From NCBI RefSeq assembly GCF_030547685.1, contig NZ_JAUOQM010000048.1, forward strand, positions 186,001 through 250,000: DNA of 64,000 nucleotides. Direction: 5' to 3'. Every line of letters starts with the position of its first letter. Position 1 is the stretch's first letter. The translations under genes were made by a program, and so were the position numbers. The DNA is from Gilvimarinus sp. 2_MG-2023 (GTDB taxonomy: Bacteria > Pseudomonadota > Gammaproteobacteria > Pseudomonadales > Cellvibrionaceae). This document shows, in pieces, positions 20,967-30,464 of this stretch. The notes beneath the pieces were generated by a model. The model ran no database searches and was not told where the DNA came from. It saw only the letters and a list, made by a program, of their open reading frames with translations.

Positions 20967-21708
20967 TCACGTCTTGATCACCCCCTGTGCTGTCGGACAA
21001 GTTGGAGCGCCCGCGGTATTCCGTCAGGCGCTGCTGTTGATCAAAGCCGAGTGTAATCGAGTCGACAAACATTGCGAGAAATCGATTGCTCAGTGCCATT
21101 TCAAAGCAATGGTTTGCCTGCATTCGCGCTGGGCACTTTTTCTGCCGCGCGGCTAAACGAGCGTTAGTTGCTCGGTTGGGCAGTGCAAAGAAAAAGTCGA
21201 TGCTCTGCCCTGCCTGCAATGCCGACCAATTGTTTCGAATAACGGCGGTAAAGCCGGCATCCACTACTTGATTCTTTTTACGCTCAAGCGTGGCTCGTTC
21301 AGCTTGCGGGCCAGATTTCAGATACAACTCAACATTAGATGCGTTGACTTCTACCCGTTTGCTAATCTGATGTCGCTGATCTTCAAAAATAAAACTTGGT
21401 GTTAATCGCCCCGTTGCGTAATCGAGAACTTTTTCTGCAATTAACTGCTCCGAGTGGTTGGTATAGAACACCTGCACCTGATTATCTGTCAGGAAGTAGT
21501 AGTCTTCGCGGTAAAGCCACGGCGCTTGAGTGTCGCTATTATCTGACATGGTATAGGCAAAACCACTGATCGCCGGAATTTTTTCATCGGCTTCAGCAGT
21601 ACTGATGTTCAATGTTGTCAGAACCATTAAAAGCAGTAAGGTGGTACCTGCCCAACCGAGCAGCTTAAGCAGTGGATCTGTGTTAATCAGTGGTTGCAAT
21701 TTGACCAT
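20926..21708 (-). CDS. exported protein of unknown function in the Cfa/photolyase cluster
   Basis: A 260-residue protein whose family I do not recognise. Residues about 14-34 form a signal peptide or anchor (LLGWAGTTLLLLMVLTTLNISTA). The rest looks periplasmic and beta-rich, with DYYFLTDNQVQVFYTNHSEQLIAEKVLDYATG and IRNNWSALQAGQSIDFFFALP. Its fold resembles DUF3108-like proteins in flavour, but this is not a firm match. I chose the ATG at 21708; an upstream frame to 21822 overlaps DUF2878. In related clusters a DUF3833 lipoprotein often occupies this slot; this one is not DUF3833. Its last 41 bp overlap the convergent FlhB-like gene. Confidence 0.75.
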   Translation of the reverse strand: MVKLQPLINTDPLLKLLGWAGTTLLLLMVLTTLNISTAEADEKIPAISGFAYTMSDNSDTQAPWLYREDYYFLTDNQVQVFYTNHSEQLIAEKVLDYATGRLTPSFIFEDQRHQISKRVEVNASNVELYLKSGPQAERATLERKKNQVVDAGFTAVIRNNWSALQAGQSIDFFFALPNRATNARLAARQKKCPARMQANHCFEMALSNRFLAMFVDSITLGFDQQQRLTEYRGRSNLSDSTGGDQDVIIRYRYADPEQRL

Positions 21709-21713
21709 AAGGT

Positions 21714-22229
21714 TTACGTTTCGACCTGAACAAATTTTTTCATTAACGAATAATGCAACGGCAAAATGAATAGCCATGCAAATGCGATTATTAGACTTCC
21801 CCATCCATCCAATATTCCCCACTGGGCACCACTTAATTTAACCCCGGCACTATAAGCTACGGCTCCGCCCACAGCGCCTAACAGTGAAGCTAAAATTTTA
21901 TTTCGATAGATAAAATGTAAACTATGGTTCAGTGTTAAGCCCAGCAACACCCAGATCGCCGATAGCCACGGCGGTGGTATGATGCTATCGCCAATGACCA
22001 GTACACCAGTTAACAACAGCGCCACATCGTGCAGATAACCGATAGCGAACAACGGTAAAACGGCGCAGTAATCGAATCTTCGTGTGGTGCTATAATAAAA
22101 ATGCAGTGTTCCGGCGAAAATTACATAAGCAATGGCTGCGCGACTACCAAGCATCACTGCTATTGCCCAGCCAACCTGAAACATCAGAAAGTTGGCGAAA
22201 ATAAAGAGTCTACGACAGCCTGTTAACAT
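21714..22229 (-). CDS. DUF2878 family membrane protein
   Basis: A 171-residue inner-membrane protein with about five hydrophobic helices (7-25, 30-48, 55-80, 88-105, 112-165). The central DUF2878 pattern is YYSTTRRFDYCAVLPLFAIGYLHDVALL. Its function is unknown, but the family is almost always encoded beside Cfa-type methyltransferase and DUF1365 genes. Its start shares one base with the cfa stop. Confidence 0.85.
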   Translation of the reverse strand: MLTGCRRLFIFANFLMFQVGWAIAVMLGSRAAIAYVIFAGTLHFYYSTTRRFDYCAVLPLFAIGYLHDVALLLTGVLVIGDSIIPPPWLSAIWVLLGLTLNHSLHFIYRNKILASLLGAVGGAVAYSAGVKLSGAQWGILDGWGSLIIAFAWLFILPLHYSLMKKFVQVET

Positions 22230-23494
22230 CAGAAACGGTACTCAGGGCCGGCAAATACATATTGGCCAGTACCAATAGTGCGCTCCATAAAGCCGCCCTC
22301 GCAGTAGCATAAATAGTAATCCCACATACGAATAAAGCGCTCATCGAAACCTAGTTCGCGCACGGCAGCCATTTGCTGCCAAAATCTTTGCCGCCATAAT
22401 CGCAATGTTTGTGCGTAGTGGCTGCCAATTTCATCAAATCCAATAAGGTTTAGAGCCGTATGTCGTGTGACTAATTCGGTTATTTTTTGAGTCGATGGCA
22501 AGCCGCCACCTGGGAAGATATAACGCTGAATAAAATCCACACTATTTTTGGCCAACTCGTAACGCTGATCGGCAATCGTAATCGCTTGAATCAGCATCAG
22601 TCCGTCGGGCTTGAGTAGCTGGCCACATTGACGAAAGTAACCGGCGTAATGTTCGTGACCCACCGCCTCAATCATTTCAATAGAAACTAGCTTGTCAAAC
22701 GTGCCCTGAAGGTCGCGGTAATCTTGCTGTAAAACGGTTACCTTATCTTGCAGGCCCTGCGCTACTACCCGCTCAACTGCCCGATCGTGCTGTTCTTTCG
22801 ATATTGTTGTGGTGGTAACACGACAGCCGTACTGACTGGCAGCGTAGGCGGCTAAGCCACCCCAGCCGGTGCCTATTTCGAGCAGGTGATCACTGGGCTT
22901 TAATTGCAATTTTTCACACACCACCTGCAGTTTGTACTGCGCGGCCTCATCCAATGAGCTGTCGATATTGGGAAATATAGCCGACGAATACATCATTGAA
23001 TGGTCGAGAAACAGTGAGAAGAATTCGTTACTTAAATCATAGTGGGCACTGATGTTGCGTTTAGCCCCCTCTTTTGAGTTTCGATTAAAATAGCTGAATA
23101 CTGATAGCGCCGCTTTACTCCACCAGGATTGCGATTGATCCATAGCATCCAGTGTGGATAAGTTAAGTACAAAAATGCGCACCACACGGGTCAAGTCCGG
23201 CGAAGACCAATAGCCCGACATATAGGCCTCCCCCGAGCCCACCGAGCCGGCAAAAGCGACATCCCGATAGGCTGCTTGGTCGTGTACATAGATGTCGGCC
23301 ACAAGTTCAGCTTCATCGGAACTTTGACCGTACTCGGTACACTGCCCTGTATCGTGAATGCGCAGACAGCCGATTTTAAGCTTGCCAAGTTGAGCCAGTA
23401 CCAGTTTTTTGGCAATTCTATGGTTTTTGTTAAAAACCTTGGCTCGATGTCCTGAGAGTTCGTTAATGCCTCTGTGGGCGCTTGCGTTGGTCAC
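22229..23494 (-). CDS. Cfa-type SAM-dependent fatty acid methyltransferase
   Basis: A 421-residue enzyme of the cyclopropane-fatty-acyl-phospholipid synthase family, which methylates acyl chains of membrane lipids. An N-terminal lipid-binding region is followed by a Rossmann fold with the SAM motif LEIGTGWGGLAAYAA (about 200-214) and the bicarbonate-site motifs IEMIEAVGHEHY and YIFPGGGLPS. Its neighbourhood (FAD oxidoreductase, DUF1365, SDR, photolyase) is that of the singlet-oxygen-induced cfa paralogues rather than the stationary-phase cfa. The product could be a cyclopropane, branched or furan fatty acid. Confidence 0.92.
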   Translation of the reverse strand: MTNASAHRGINELSGHRAKVFNKNHRIAKKLVLAQLGKLKIGCLRIHDTGQCTEYGQSSDEAELVADIYVHDQAAYRDVAFAGSVGSGEAYMSGYWSSPDLTRVVRIFVLNLSTLDAMDQSQSWWSKAALSVFSYFNRNSKEGAKRNISAHYDLSNEFFSLFLDHSMMYSSAIFPNIDSSLDEAAQYKLQVVCEKLQLKPSDHLLEIGTGWGGLAAYAASQYGCRVTTTTISKEQHDRAVERVVAQGLQDKVTVLQQDYRDLQGTFDKLVSIEMIEAVGHEHYAGYFRQCGQLLKPDGLMLIQAITIADQRYELAKNSVDFIQRYIFPGGGLPSTQKITELVTRHTALNLIGFDEIGSHYAQTLRLWRQRFWQQMAAVRELGFDERFIRMWDYYLCYCEGGFMERTIGTGQYVFAGPEYRF

Positions 23495-23518
23495 GATCGG
23501 TCTCCTCGACGCAGTTAC

Positions 23519-24271
23519 TTATTTGTCTACAGGTTGGTGGTCGTAAATGGGGGCCTTCTTCCACCAAAGCTTTATAGCTTGCCAATAAATTAACAGCGGC
23601 ACTTTAATTGTGTTGAAGGGAGTACGAATTAACGCGCGATTCAGATGCGCAGAGCTCCAGCTTTTTTTCTGTAAACTTAAGGTTGCATCCATATGTTTTA
23701 TATCGCTTTGCCAATTTTCCATATGGATATCGATACTTTGCCCCGGCTCATTGGACTGCCAACGATAATCCATTATCAGCGGATTAAAGGGCGATACATG
23801 AAAGCGTTTTGCGAAGTGGTATTGATAAGGGGACACTTGATCGGTGGTATTAACCACATAGCGATGTCGCTCCTTCCAAGGGGTATTGTTGACCTCGGCT
23901 ACAATGCCGACTAATTCCTCGGTATCAAACACGTAATAAAAACTAACGGGGTTAAAGCAGAACCCCCACTGGCGAATATTGCTCAATAAATAGACTTTAG
24001 GTGAATTCACCGTGCACAGAAGTGCTTTTTCGACTTCGCTGACGGCGATAGATTTTAAGTCTTGATGATGCGGTGCCATATAATCGGAGCGGCGAAACTG
24101 CGCCAGGCTCCAGCGCTGGCAAGAAAACCAGCGCGACTGCGCCATTAATTGATCTATCTCATCCAAATTGAGTAAAAATAGCGTTATTGAATAACTAAAT
24201 TCGTGCACCACCGGATAAAAACGCCGGTGGCGTACGATACCGGTATAGACCGCGCTGTCGGGAAGTGTCAC
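23519..24271 (-). CDS. DUF1365 family protein
   Basis: A 250-residue protein of the DUF1365 family, identified by SAVYTGIVRHRRFYPVVHEFSYSITLFLLNLDE near the N-terminus and IRQWGFCFNPVSFYYVFD centrally. I chose a GTG start at 24271 because it overlaps the upstream stop as GTGA and places the family's opening motif at residue 6. A longer ATG frame to 24391 lies inside the oxidoreductase gene. The family's biochemical role is unproven; it travels with Cfa-type methyltransferases. Confidence 0.88.
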   Translation of the reverse strand: MTLPDSAVYTGIVRHRRFYPVVHEFSYSITLFLLNLDEIDQLMAQSRWFSCQRWSLAQFRRSDYMAPHHQDLKSIAVSEVEKALLCTVNSPKVYLLSNIRQWGFCFNPVSFYYVFDTEELVGIVAEVNNTPWKERHRYVVNTTDQVSPYQYHFAKRFHVSPFNPLIMDYRWQSNEPGQSIDIHMENWQSDIKHMDATLSLQKKSWSSAHLNRALIRTPFNTIKVPLLIYWQAIKLWWKKAPIYDHQPVDK

Positions 24272-25533
24272 GGTGTTACGCCCAGCTGTTGAGCCACCTT
24301 TAGCGCCGACACAACACCGTCCTCGTGAAAACCATTGCGCCAGTAGGCACCACAATAATATATTCGGTCGGCTCCCGAGACTTGCTGCCATTGCTGCTGC
24401 GCGGCGATCGACTCTCGAGTAAAAACCGGGTGGTGGTACTGGTACTCACCGAGCACTTTGCGGGTATCGAGTCGATCACCCGGATTCACACTGACACAAA
24501 ATGTTTCCGGGGCGCGAATATTTTGCAAGATATTCATATTATAGGTCAGCAACGTTTGTGTATCGGTATCGCTTTCGAGCTTATAGTTCCAACTGGCCCA
24601 GGCGGCTTTCTGGGTGGGTAAAATGGTGTTGTCCGTATGCAACACAACCTGATTGGGTTTATAAGTTATCGCCCCCAAAACTGTTTTCTCGGCAGCGCTG
24701 GGGCTATGTAACAGGCCCAGGGCTTCGTCACTGTGGCAAGCCATCACGACGGCATCGAAGCTTTTTACCGAGTTGTCGTCAAAATGAATATCTACGCCCG
24801 CCTCCGCTCTTTGCACAGCGCGAATACGTGCATCGGTGGTGATTTGATTGACGAAGGGAGCGATTAAGGGCGCTAGGTATTGGTTTGAGCCGCCGCGCAC
24901 TGTTTTCCACTGCGGTTGATCAAATATACTCAGCAATCCATGGTTATGAAAGAAGCGAACAAAGAATGTCAGAGGCATTTGCTCCGCAATGGCAGTACCC
25001 GAGGACCAGATAGCCGACACCATGGGCAAAATATAATAAGCCACCAACTCTTTGGAGAAACTTTCCTGACGTAAAAATTCACCCAGTGTCCTACGATCGG
25101 ACAACGGCAATCGTTGGTAGAGACTCGAGCACAGGTTATTAAAGCGCACAATATCGCGCAACAAGCGCCAATGTGCACGTTTAAATATATTTTTCCGCTG
25201 AGCAAAAAGACCGGCAATAGACGTACCGGCGTATTCATAACCGGTGTGCTGACAGCTGACGCTAAAGCCCATTTCGGTGTTCTGCCCTTCTACACCCAAC
25301 TGGTTTAACAGTCTTATAAAATTAGGGTAGGTTCTGTCATTGTAGACAATAAATCCCGTATCGATGCTGTAGTCGCCAGAGTCGATACTGACTTTTTTGG
25401 TGGCCGTATGACCGCCAATTTCGCTATTTTTCTCAAACACAGAGACGTGATATTTTTGGCTAAGTAAAAACGCGCTGTACAGACCACTTATGCCGCTGCC
25501 AATAACCGCTATATGTTGTTTTGCATCGCTCAT
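24268..25533 (-). CDS. FAD-dependent amine-oxidase-like oxidoreductase
   Basis: A 421-residue flavoprotein with an N-terminal dinucleotide-binding fold (HIAVIGSGISGLYSAFLLS, then VFEKNSEIGGHT, about 7-44). A C-terminal FAD motif reads YYCGAYWRNGFHEDGVVSALKVAQQLG. It belongs to the amine oxidase/phytoene-desaturase-like group always found with DUF1365 and Cfa genes. By analogy with the UfaD desaturase of the Rhodobacter furan-fatty-acid pathway, it may desaturate a methylated acyl chain. That is inference from context. It overlaps the SDR and DUF1365 genes by 4 bp each. Confidence 0.88.
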   Translation of the reverse strand: MSDAKQHIAVIGSGISGLYSAFLLSQKYHVSVFEKNSEIGGHTATKKVSIDSGDYSIDTGFIVYNDRTYPNFIRLLNQLGVEGQNTEMGFSVSCQHTGYEYAGTSIAGLFAQRKNIFKRAHWRLLRDIVRFNNLCSSLYQRLPLSDRRTLGEFLRQESFSKELVAYYILPMVSAIWSSGTAIAEQMPLTFFVRFFHNHGLLSIFDQPQWKTVRGGSNQYLAPLIAPFVNQITTDARIRAVQRAEAGVDIHFDDNSVKSFDAVVMACHSDEALGLLHSPSAAEKTVLGAITYKPNQVVLHTDNTILPTQKAAWASWNYKLESDTDTQTLLTYNMNILQNIRAPETFCVSVNPGDRLDTRKVLGEYQYHHPVFTRESIAAQQQWQQVSGADRIYYCGAYWRNGFHEDGVVSALKVAQQLGVTP

Positions 25534-26288
25534 TCTTTAGGGACCATTTTTTGTAAAAATTTAACCTGTAAAGGCAGAGGCAAACGGGCGATTAAGCGCA
25601 ACGACAAGGCTAACTGCCATGGGAAACGATAGTTGTACTTGCGCTGCTCAATGGCTTTCAGTACATGTTGTGCGGCCACCTCCGGCTCCATTAAAAATGG
25701 CATCGCAAAATCATTGCGATCGGTCAAAGGCGTTTTGACAAACCCTGGCTGTATCAAGGTAACATCCACCCCGAACCGGTAAAGGTCGGCTCGCAGCGAA
25801 TTAAGCATATAGGCAAACCCCGCTTTACTGGCACCATAGGCCTCAGACCGAGGTAAAGGTAGCTCAGTCACTAAGCTAGAAATACCGACAATATGCGGCC
25901 GCTTCTCGGACTTAAGTAACTTGGGAATAACAACCTCTAAAATATTCGCGTTGCCTTGCAGGTTGACGTTAATTACCCGGGCAAAACTGGCGGCGTCGAA
26001 TTGGCTGGCTTCAATATATTCACAGGTGCCGGCGTTGAGAATCACCGAATCGAATACCGCAATATTACTTAGCGCCTGGCGCACAGAGTCTAGCTGAGTA
26101 ATATCGGTGGCAATCGCCGTTAAATGCTCTGGGTACTGTGCCTGTAAATCGGCAACGGCGGCTGTATTGCGGGCCAGTACAACCACCCTACACTGCTTGT
26201 CTAACAACAGTTTTAATGTTTGCAGACCAATGCCTTGGGTGCCGCCGGTTAAGAGCACTTTGCGCCCGGCTAATGGATTAGTGTTCAT
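25530..26288 (-). CDS. short-chain dehydrogenase/reductase
   Basis: A 252-residue classical SDR. The cofactor motif TGGTQGIG is at residues 14-21 and the catalytic YGASK motif lies near 155. A Ser precedes it in GISSLVTE, and the NAG motif appears as ILNAGT. I chose the ATG at 26288, which has a strong AAGGAG site; it overlaps photolyase by 11 bp. Substrate unknown; context suggests lipid modification. Confidence 0.9.
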   Translation of the reverse strand: MNTNPLAGRKVLLTGGTQGIGLQTLKLLLDKQCRVVVLARNTAAVADLQAQYPEHLTAIATDITQLDSVRQALSNIAVFDSVILNAGTCEYIEASQFDAASFARVINVNLQGNANILEVVIPKLLKSEKRPHIVGISSLVTELPLPRSEAYGASKAGFAYMLNSLRADLYRFGVDVTLIQPGFVKTPLTDRNDFAMPFLMEPEVAAQHVLKAIEQRKYNYRFPWQLALSLRLIARLPLPLQVKFLQKMVPKE

Positions 26289-27717
26289 GGGACTCCTTGG
26301 CGTATTGCTCTTTGCAGGCTTTAAACACAGCAATAGCCTCTTTGCGGGTGGCTTTTACGTCAACCATGGGTGCCGGGTAGCCATTTATCGGACCGGGGTT
26401 GTGAATATTCTTGCCTTTTACGGCCGCAAGTTCAGGTAACCACTGACGAATAAAGTGGCCCTGTGGATCATAGCGCTCCGACTGAGTCAGCGGATTCATA
26501 ATGCGAAAATACGGTGCGGCATCGGTGCCGGTCGAGGCACTCCACTGCCAGCCCCCGTTGTTAGCACTGAAATCGCCATCAATAAGCTGTGACATAAAAT
26601 AAGCCTCGCCCTTACGCCAATCGATTAGCAAATTTTTGCTAAGAAACATGGCCACAATCATGCGCAGACGATTATGCATCCAACCGGTTTGGTTCAGCTG
26701 CCGCATAGCGGCGTCGATAATGGGGATGCCAGTCTCGCCCTGGCACCAGCGCTGAAAATCGGTTTCGTTTTGACGCCAGGGAATACATTCAGTATAGGCC
26801 TGCAGCGGTCGATGCATACTCACCTTGGGATAAATAGCGGCGATATGCATATAAAATTCACGCCAAATCAGTTCGTTAATCCAGGTGTGGGCGCCCACAT
26901 TCTCACTCACTCCGACCGCGTGGCGGCAGGCGATATAACATTGCTTGGGGCTTAACAACCCAACCGACAAATACGGAGACAGTTTCGAGGTAGCTTGCAG
27001 TGCGGGATAATCTCGTTCTTCGTCATAATCGGCCAGATGTTGTTCTATAAAATCTTGCAGCGCATCCAGAGCAGAGTGTTCATCGGCTTGCCAAAGTACG
27101 GGCTGACAATCGGCGCCAGCGCGGGAAAATAAACGGTTGATAGTGTCGCTAGGCGCTGCAACTGCCTGAATTTTGCTCTTGGGGGCGGAGTAGATTTGAA
27201 ATTGTGAGGCATCTGCCAGCTTGCGCCAAGCGCGGGCAAAGGGAGTGAACACCTTGTAATGGTCACCGGCCTGAGTTTTAAGTGCGCCAGGGGGGATAAG
27301 GCAGCGATCGTGATAGGCGTTAAAGGTAATTCCTTGCTCTTCACACAGCGCTTTACAGTCTTGATCTCGGCGTCTTTCATCGAGCGGGTATTCACGATTG
27401 CAAAACACGACGCGCGCGCCGACGTGGCTGCAGACATCAACTACACGCTGAGCGATATCGGCCTTTTTCTCCACATATTCGGTGCGTAGCTCTATCCCTT
27501 GCTTGGCCAAACCCTGTGCTAGGTTAAGCAGAGCTTCTTGCATAAAGCGCAGCCGTTTGGCGCCAATAGGATGGGTATCGATGTACTCTTGACAGAGAAT
27601 AAACAACGCCGACACAGGGGCGTCGTCAGTGCCAGTCGTTTTATCGTCAAGACAGTGATGCAACGCCGGGTTGTCGATCAGTCGTAAATCGTTGCGAAAC
27701 CAGATAAGCCGGTTCAT
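26278..27717 (-). CDS. phrB: deoxyribodipyrimidine photolyase (class I CPD type)
   Basis: A 479-residue flavoenzyme that repairs UV-induced cyclobutane dimers with blue light. The N-terminal antenna domain begins LIWFRNDLRLIDNPAL. The C-terminal FAD domain carries TGIPIIDAAMRQL, WMHNRLRMIVAMFLSKNL and NNGGWQWSASTGTDAAPYFRIMNP, which include the flavin and electron-transfer tryptophans. Length matches the family. Its place in a Cfa/SDR cluster points to a light or singlet-oxygen regulon. It overlaps the NTF2-like gene by 4 bp. Confidence 0.95.
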   Translation of the reverse strand: MNRLIWFRNDLRLIDNPALHHCLDDKTTGTDDAPVSALFILCQEYIDTHPIGAKRLRFMQEALLNLAQGLAKQGIELRTEYVEKKADIAQRVVDVCSHVGARVVFCNREYPLDERRRDQDCKALCEEQGITFNAYHDRCLIPPGALKTQAGDHYKVFTPFARAWRKLADASQFQIYSAPKSKIQAVAAPSDTINRLFSRAGADCQPVLWQADEHSALDALQDFIEQHLADYDEERDYPALQATSKLSPYLSVGLLSPKQCYIACRHAVGVSENVGAHTWINELIWREFYMHIAAIYPKVSMHRPLQAYTECIPWRQNETDFQRWCQGETGIPIIDAAMRQLNQTGWMHNRLRMIVAMFLSKNLLIDWRKGEAYFMSQLIDGDFSANNGGWQWSASTGTDAAPYFRIMNPLTQSERYDPQGHFIRQWLPELAAVKGKNIHNPGPINGYPAPMVDVKATRKEAIAVFKACKEQYAKESHEH

Positions 27718-28175
27718 TTGCTTGCCAAGCGCTTTTTAATGCTGCGTATCAAGCGGCCCAGTAACGGAATGTTTTCGTACAGCATCTCCCCCAGGTCGTA
27801 GTAATCGCGATGGTAGTAGATCTTATCGCTGTAACGAAGGTGAGAGCAACCTGCCAAACTGGTAGCCACACCGCTGTTAAGCTTGGGGTGGGAAAAGCGC
27901 ATTTGCCAAAATAAGACCGCGCTGGATTCGCCCTGCGGGCAGTAATCATTAATAACGGATTGAAAATCAAACTGACAGCTGGTTAAATTTTCTGCCAAGT
28001 TGGCAAAGTATAAGCGTAGGTCCTCTTTCCCGTCGAGCCTTTCGACGGGGTCGATAAAGCAGATGTCATCATTGTAGAGCGAGAGTATATCCGCAAGACT
28101 GGATTTATCGAAGGTTTGGTAATGCGCTTTAAGCGTATCAATTAATAGATGTTTCTCATCTTGCACTATCACCAT
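27714..28175 (-). CDS. NTF2-like (SnoaL fold) protein
   Basis: A 153-residue small alpha+beta barrel protein of the NTF2/SnoaL superfamily. The start LLIDTLKAHYQTFDKSSLADILSLYNDDICFIDPVERLDGKEDL is the typical cone-fold opening. I chose the ATG at 28175 because of its GAGGT ribosome binding site; a longer start at 28229 has a weaker one. Family members are often enzymes or binding partners, but no catalytic residues can be assigned. It is first in the tightly overlapped phrB-to-DUF2878 transcript. Confidence 0.82.
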   Translation of the reverse strand: MVIVQDEKHLLIDTLKAHYQTFDKSSLADILSLYNDDICFIDPVERLDGKEDLRLYFANLAENLTSCQFDFQSVINDYCPQGESSAVLFWQMRFSHPKLNSGVATSLAGCSHLRYSDKIYYHRDYYDLGEMLYENIPLLGRLIRSIKKRLASK

Positions 28176-28287
28176 GATTTGACCTCTGTCCCGTTGATTG
28201 CTTTTCGGCCACTTATTATCTAAGTTCATCCTTAATACGTCTTACAATTCCTTTTGGTTGTGTCCAAGCAACACTATTTTTGCGGGA

Positions 28288-29250
28288 TTAGGTGGGGATT
28301 ACATTGCGCAAGCCGAGCCGCTCTGGGTGCGGGTTCCAAAACGTCTGGCGCTGCAGATAGTCATCATCAATTTTTAGTAGGTGGTGTTTTAGCAACGTAA
28401 GCGGCACCACCAGCGGTACCAAGCCTTCGCGATAATTGTCGATTAACCCAGATAGCTCTTGATTCTCTTGAGCATCTAATTTCCCGCGTAAATATCCGCG
28501 CAGATGTAACAGAGTGTTGGTGTTGCCTTTGCGTGTTGCCAAATGCGATAAGGCAGTCATAAAAATAGTCAGAAACTGTTCGCATACGGTTTCGATCGGT
28601 GGTGTTTTTAAATCCGCCAGTAAGGGTCCGATTGCCTTGTAGCTGGGCACATGATGGGCCATTACTTGATATTTATAGCGTGAGTAAAATTCAATTAACG
28701 CGCCCGGACTGGGATCCTGGGCTACTGATACCTTCCAATCGTGATAGGCAAAGACTCGACTGATAAAGTTATCGCGCAATCCAGCATCGTTTAGTCGCCC
28801 TGCCTCCTCGATTGGCAGTAGCGGAAAGCGCTGCATAATTTCATCGGCAAAGGCGCCCCGTCCATTTTTATCCAGCGGGTATCCATTACTACCGTAACGC
28901 TTCATGCCAAAAGCACCGCAACTGGGGGAGTTTTGCATAAAAATATAGCCGCATACGTTTTCTATATCGCTCGTCAGGCTTCGCGCATAGTCGCGCAGCG
29001 GATCGGTAACATCGATACTCGCGTCATCTGCTTGTACCACGCGAGTCATACCATCGGTTGCCAATAAACGTATCGGTTTGCGTGGAATCCCGAGGCCTAT
29101 GGCCACTTCGGGACAATAGGCTCGGTATTCAAAGTAATCACTTAGGGTATCGGTGATGTAGCTTGAGCGTTTATGCCCACCGTCAAAGCGCACGCGCTCT
29201 CCCAGTAAGCATTCACTAATCGCCACAGGAATTTTGCCGGACTCTACCAT
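28288..29250 (-). CDS. DUF523/DUF1722 fusion protein (YbgA-like)
   Basis: A 320-residue protein. The N-terminal DUF523 half (about 5-150) has VAISECLLGERVRFDGGHKR, CPEVAIGLGIPRKPIRL and QNSPSCG. The C-terminal DUF1722 half (about 190-305) has YKYQVMAHHVPSYKAIGPLL, as in E. coli YbgA. In E. coli ybgA lies next to phr, as it does near phrB here. Function unknown; conserved cysteines suggest metal or redox chemistry. It precedes the NTF2-like gene by 112 bp and may have its own promoter. Confidence 0.9.
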   Translation of the reverse strand: MVESGKIPVAISECLLGERVRFDGGHKRSSYITDTLSDYFEYRAYCPEVAIGLGIPRKPIRLLATDGMTRVVQADDASIDVTDPLRDYARSLTSDIENVCGYIFMQNSPSCGAFGMKRYGSNGYPLDKNGRGAFADEIMQRFPLLPIEEAGRLNDAGLRDNFISRVFAYHDWKVSVAQDPSPGALIEFYSRYKYQVMAHHVPSYKAIGPLLADLKTPPIETVCEQFLTIFMTALSHLATRKGNTNTLLHLRGYLRGKLDAQENQELSGLIDNYREGLVPLVVPLTLLKHHLLKIDDDYLQRQTFWNPHPERLGLRNVIPT

Positions 29251-29344
29251 GAGCTAGCCACCTTTTGAGTTATGTCATCTGACTGGGTATTCGTATGGCC
29301 CGAGTCTTCAGATCACTACTGCGAGATAAAATTGTTGCGGTCGT

Positions 29345-29371
29345 CCTGGAGACTCGTACGAGAACTCCAGG
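29345..29371 (-). terminator. 27-bp near-perfect palindrome after cysB
   Basis: CCTGGAG-A-CTCGT is followed at once by ACGAG-AA-CTCCAGG, giving 12 paired bases per arm with a small internal bulge. It lies 7 bp past the cysB stop. On the minus strand it is followed by a weak T-containing stretch (ACAATTTTATC). It may be an inefficient terminator or a binding site for a dimeric regulator of the DUF523 gene that starts 95 bp further on. Confidence 0.4.
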
Positions 29372-29377
29372 CGAGTA

Positions 29378-30382
<1,005 letters not shown>

Positions 30383-30464
30383 TTATAAAAATATAGTTGA
30401 TTATTCATCCATAGAATAGTCGAATTTTGCGCTAAGTACCAAAATATAGTCTTTTGAATAATAT

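Noticed and set aside
28176-28287. Sigma-E/ChrR-type promoter before the NTF2-like/photolyase genes
   Set aside because: A TAAGAC box is present, but no TGATCC-like -35 lies at the right distance.
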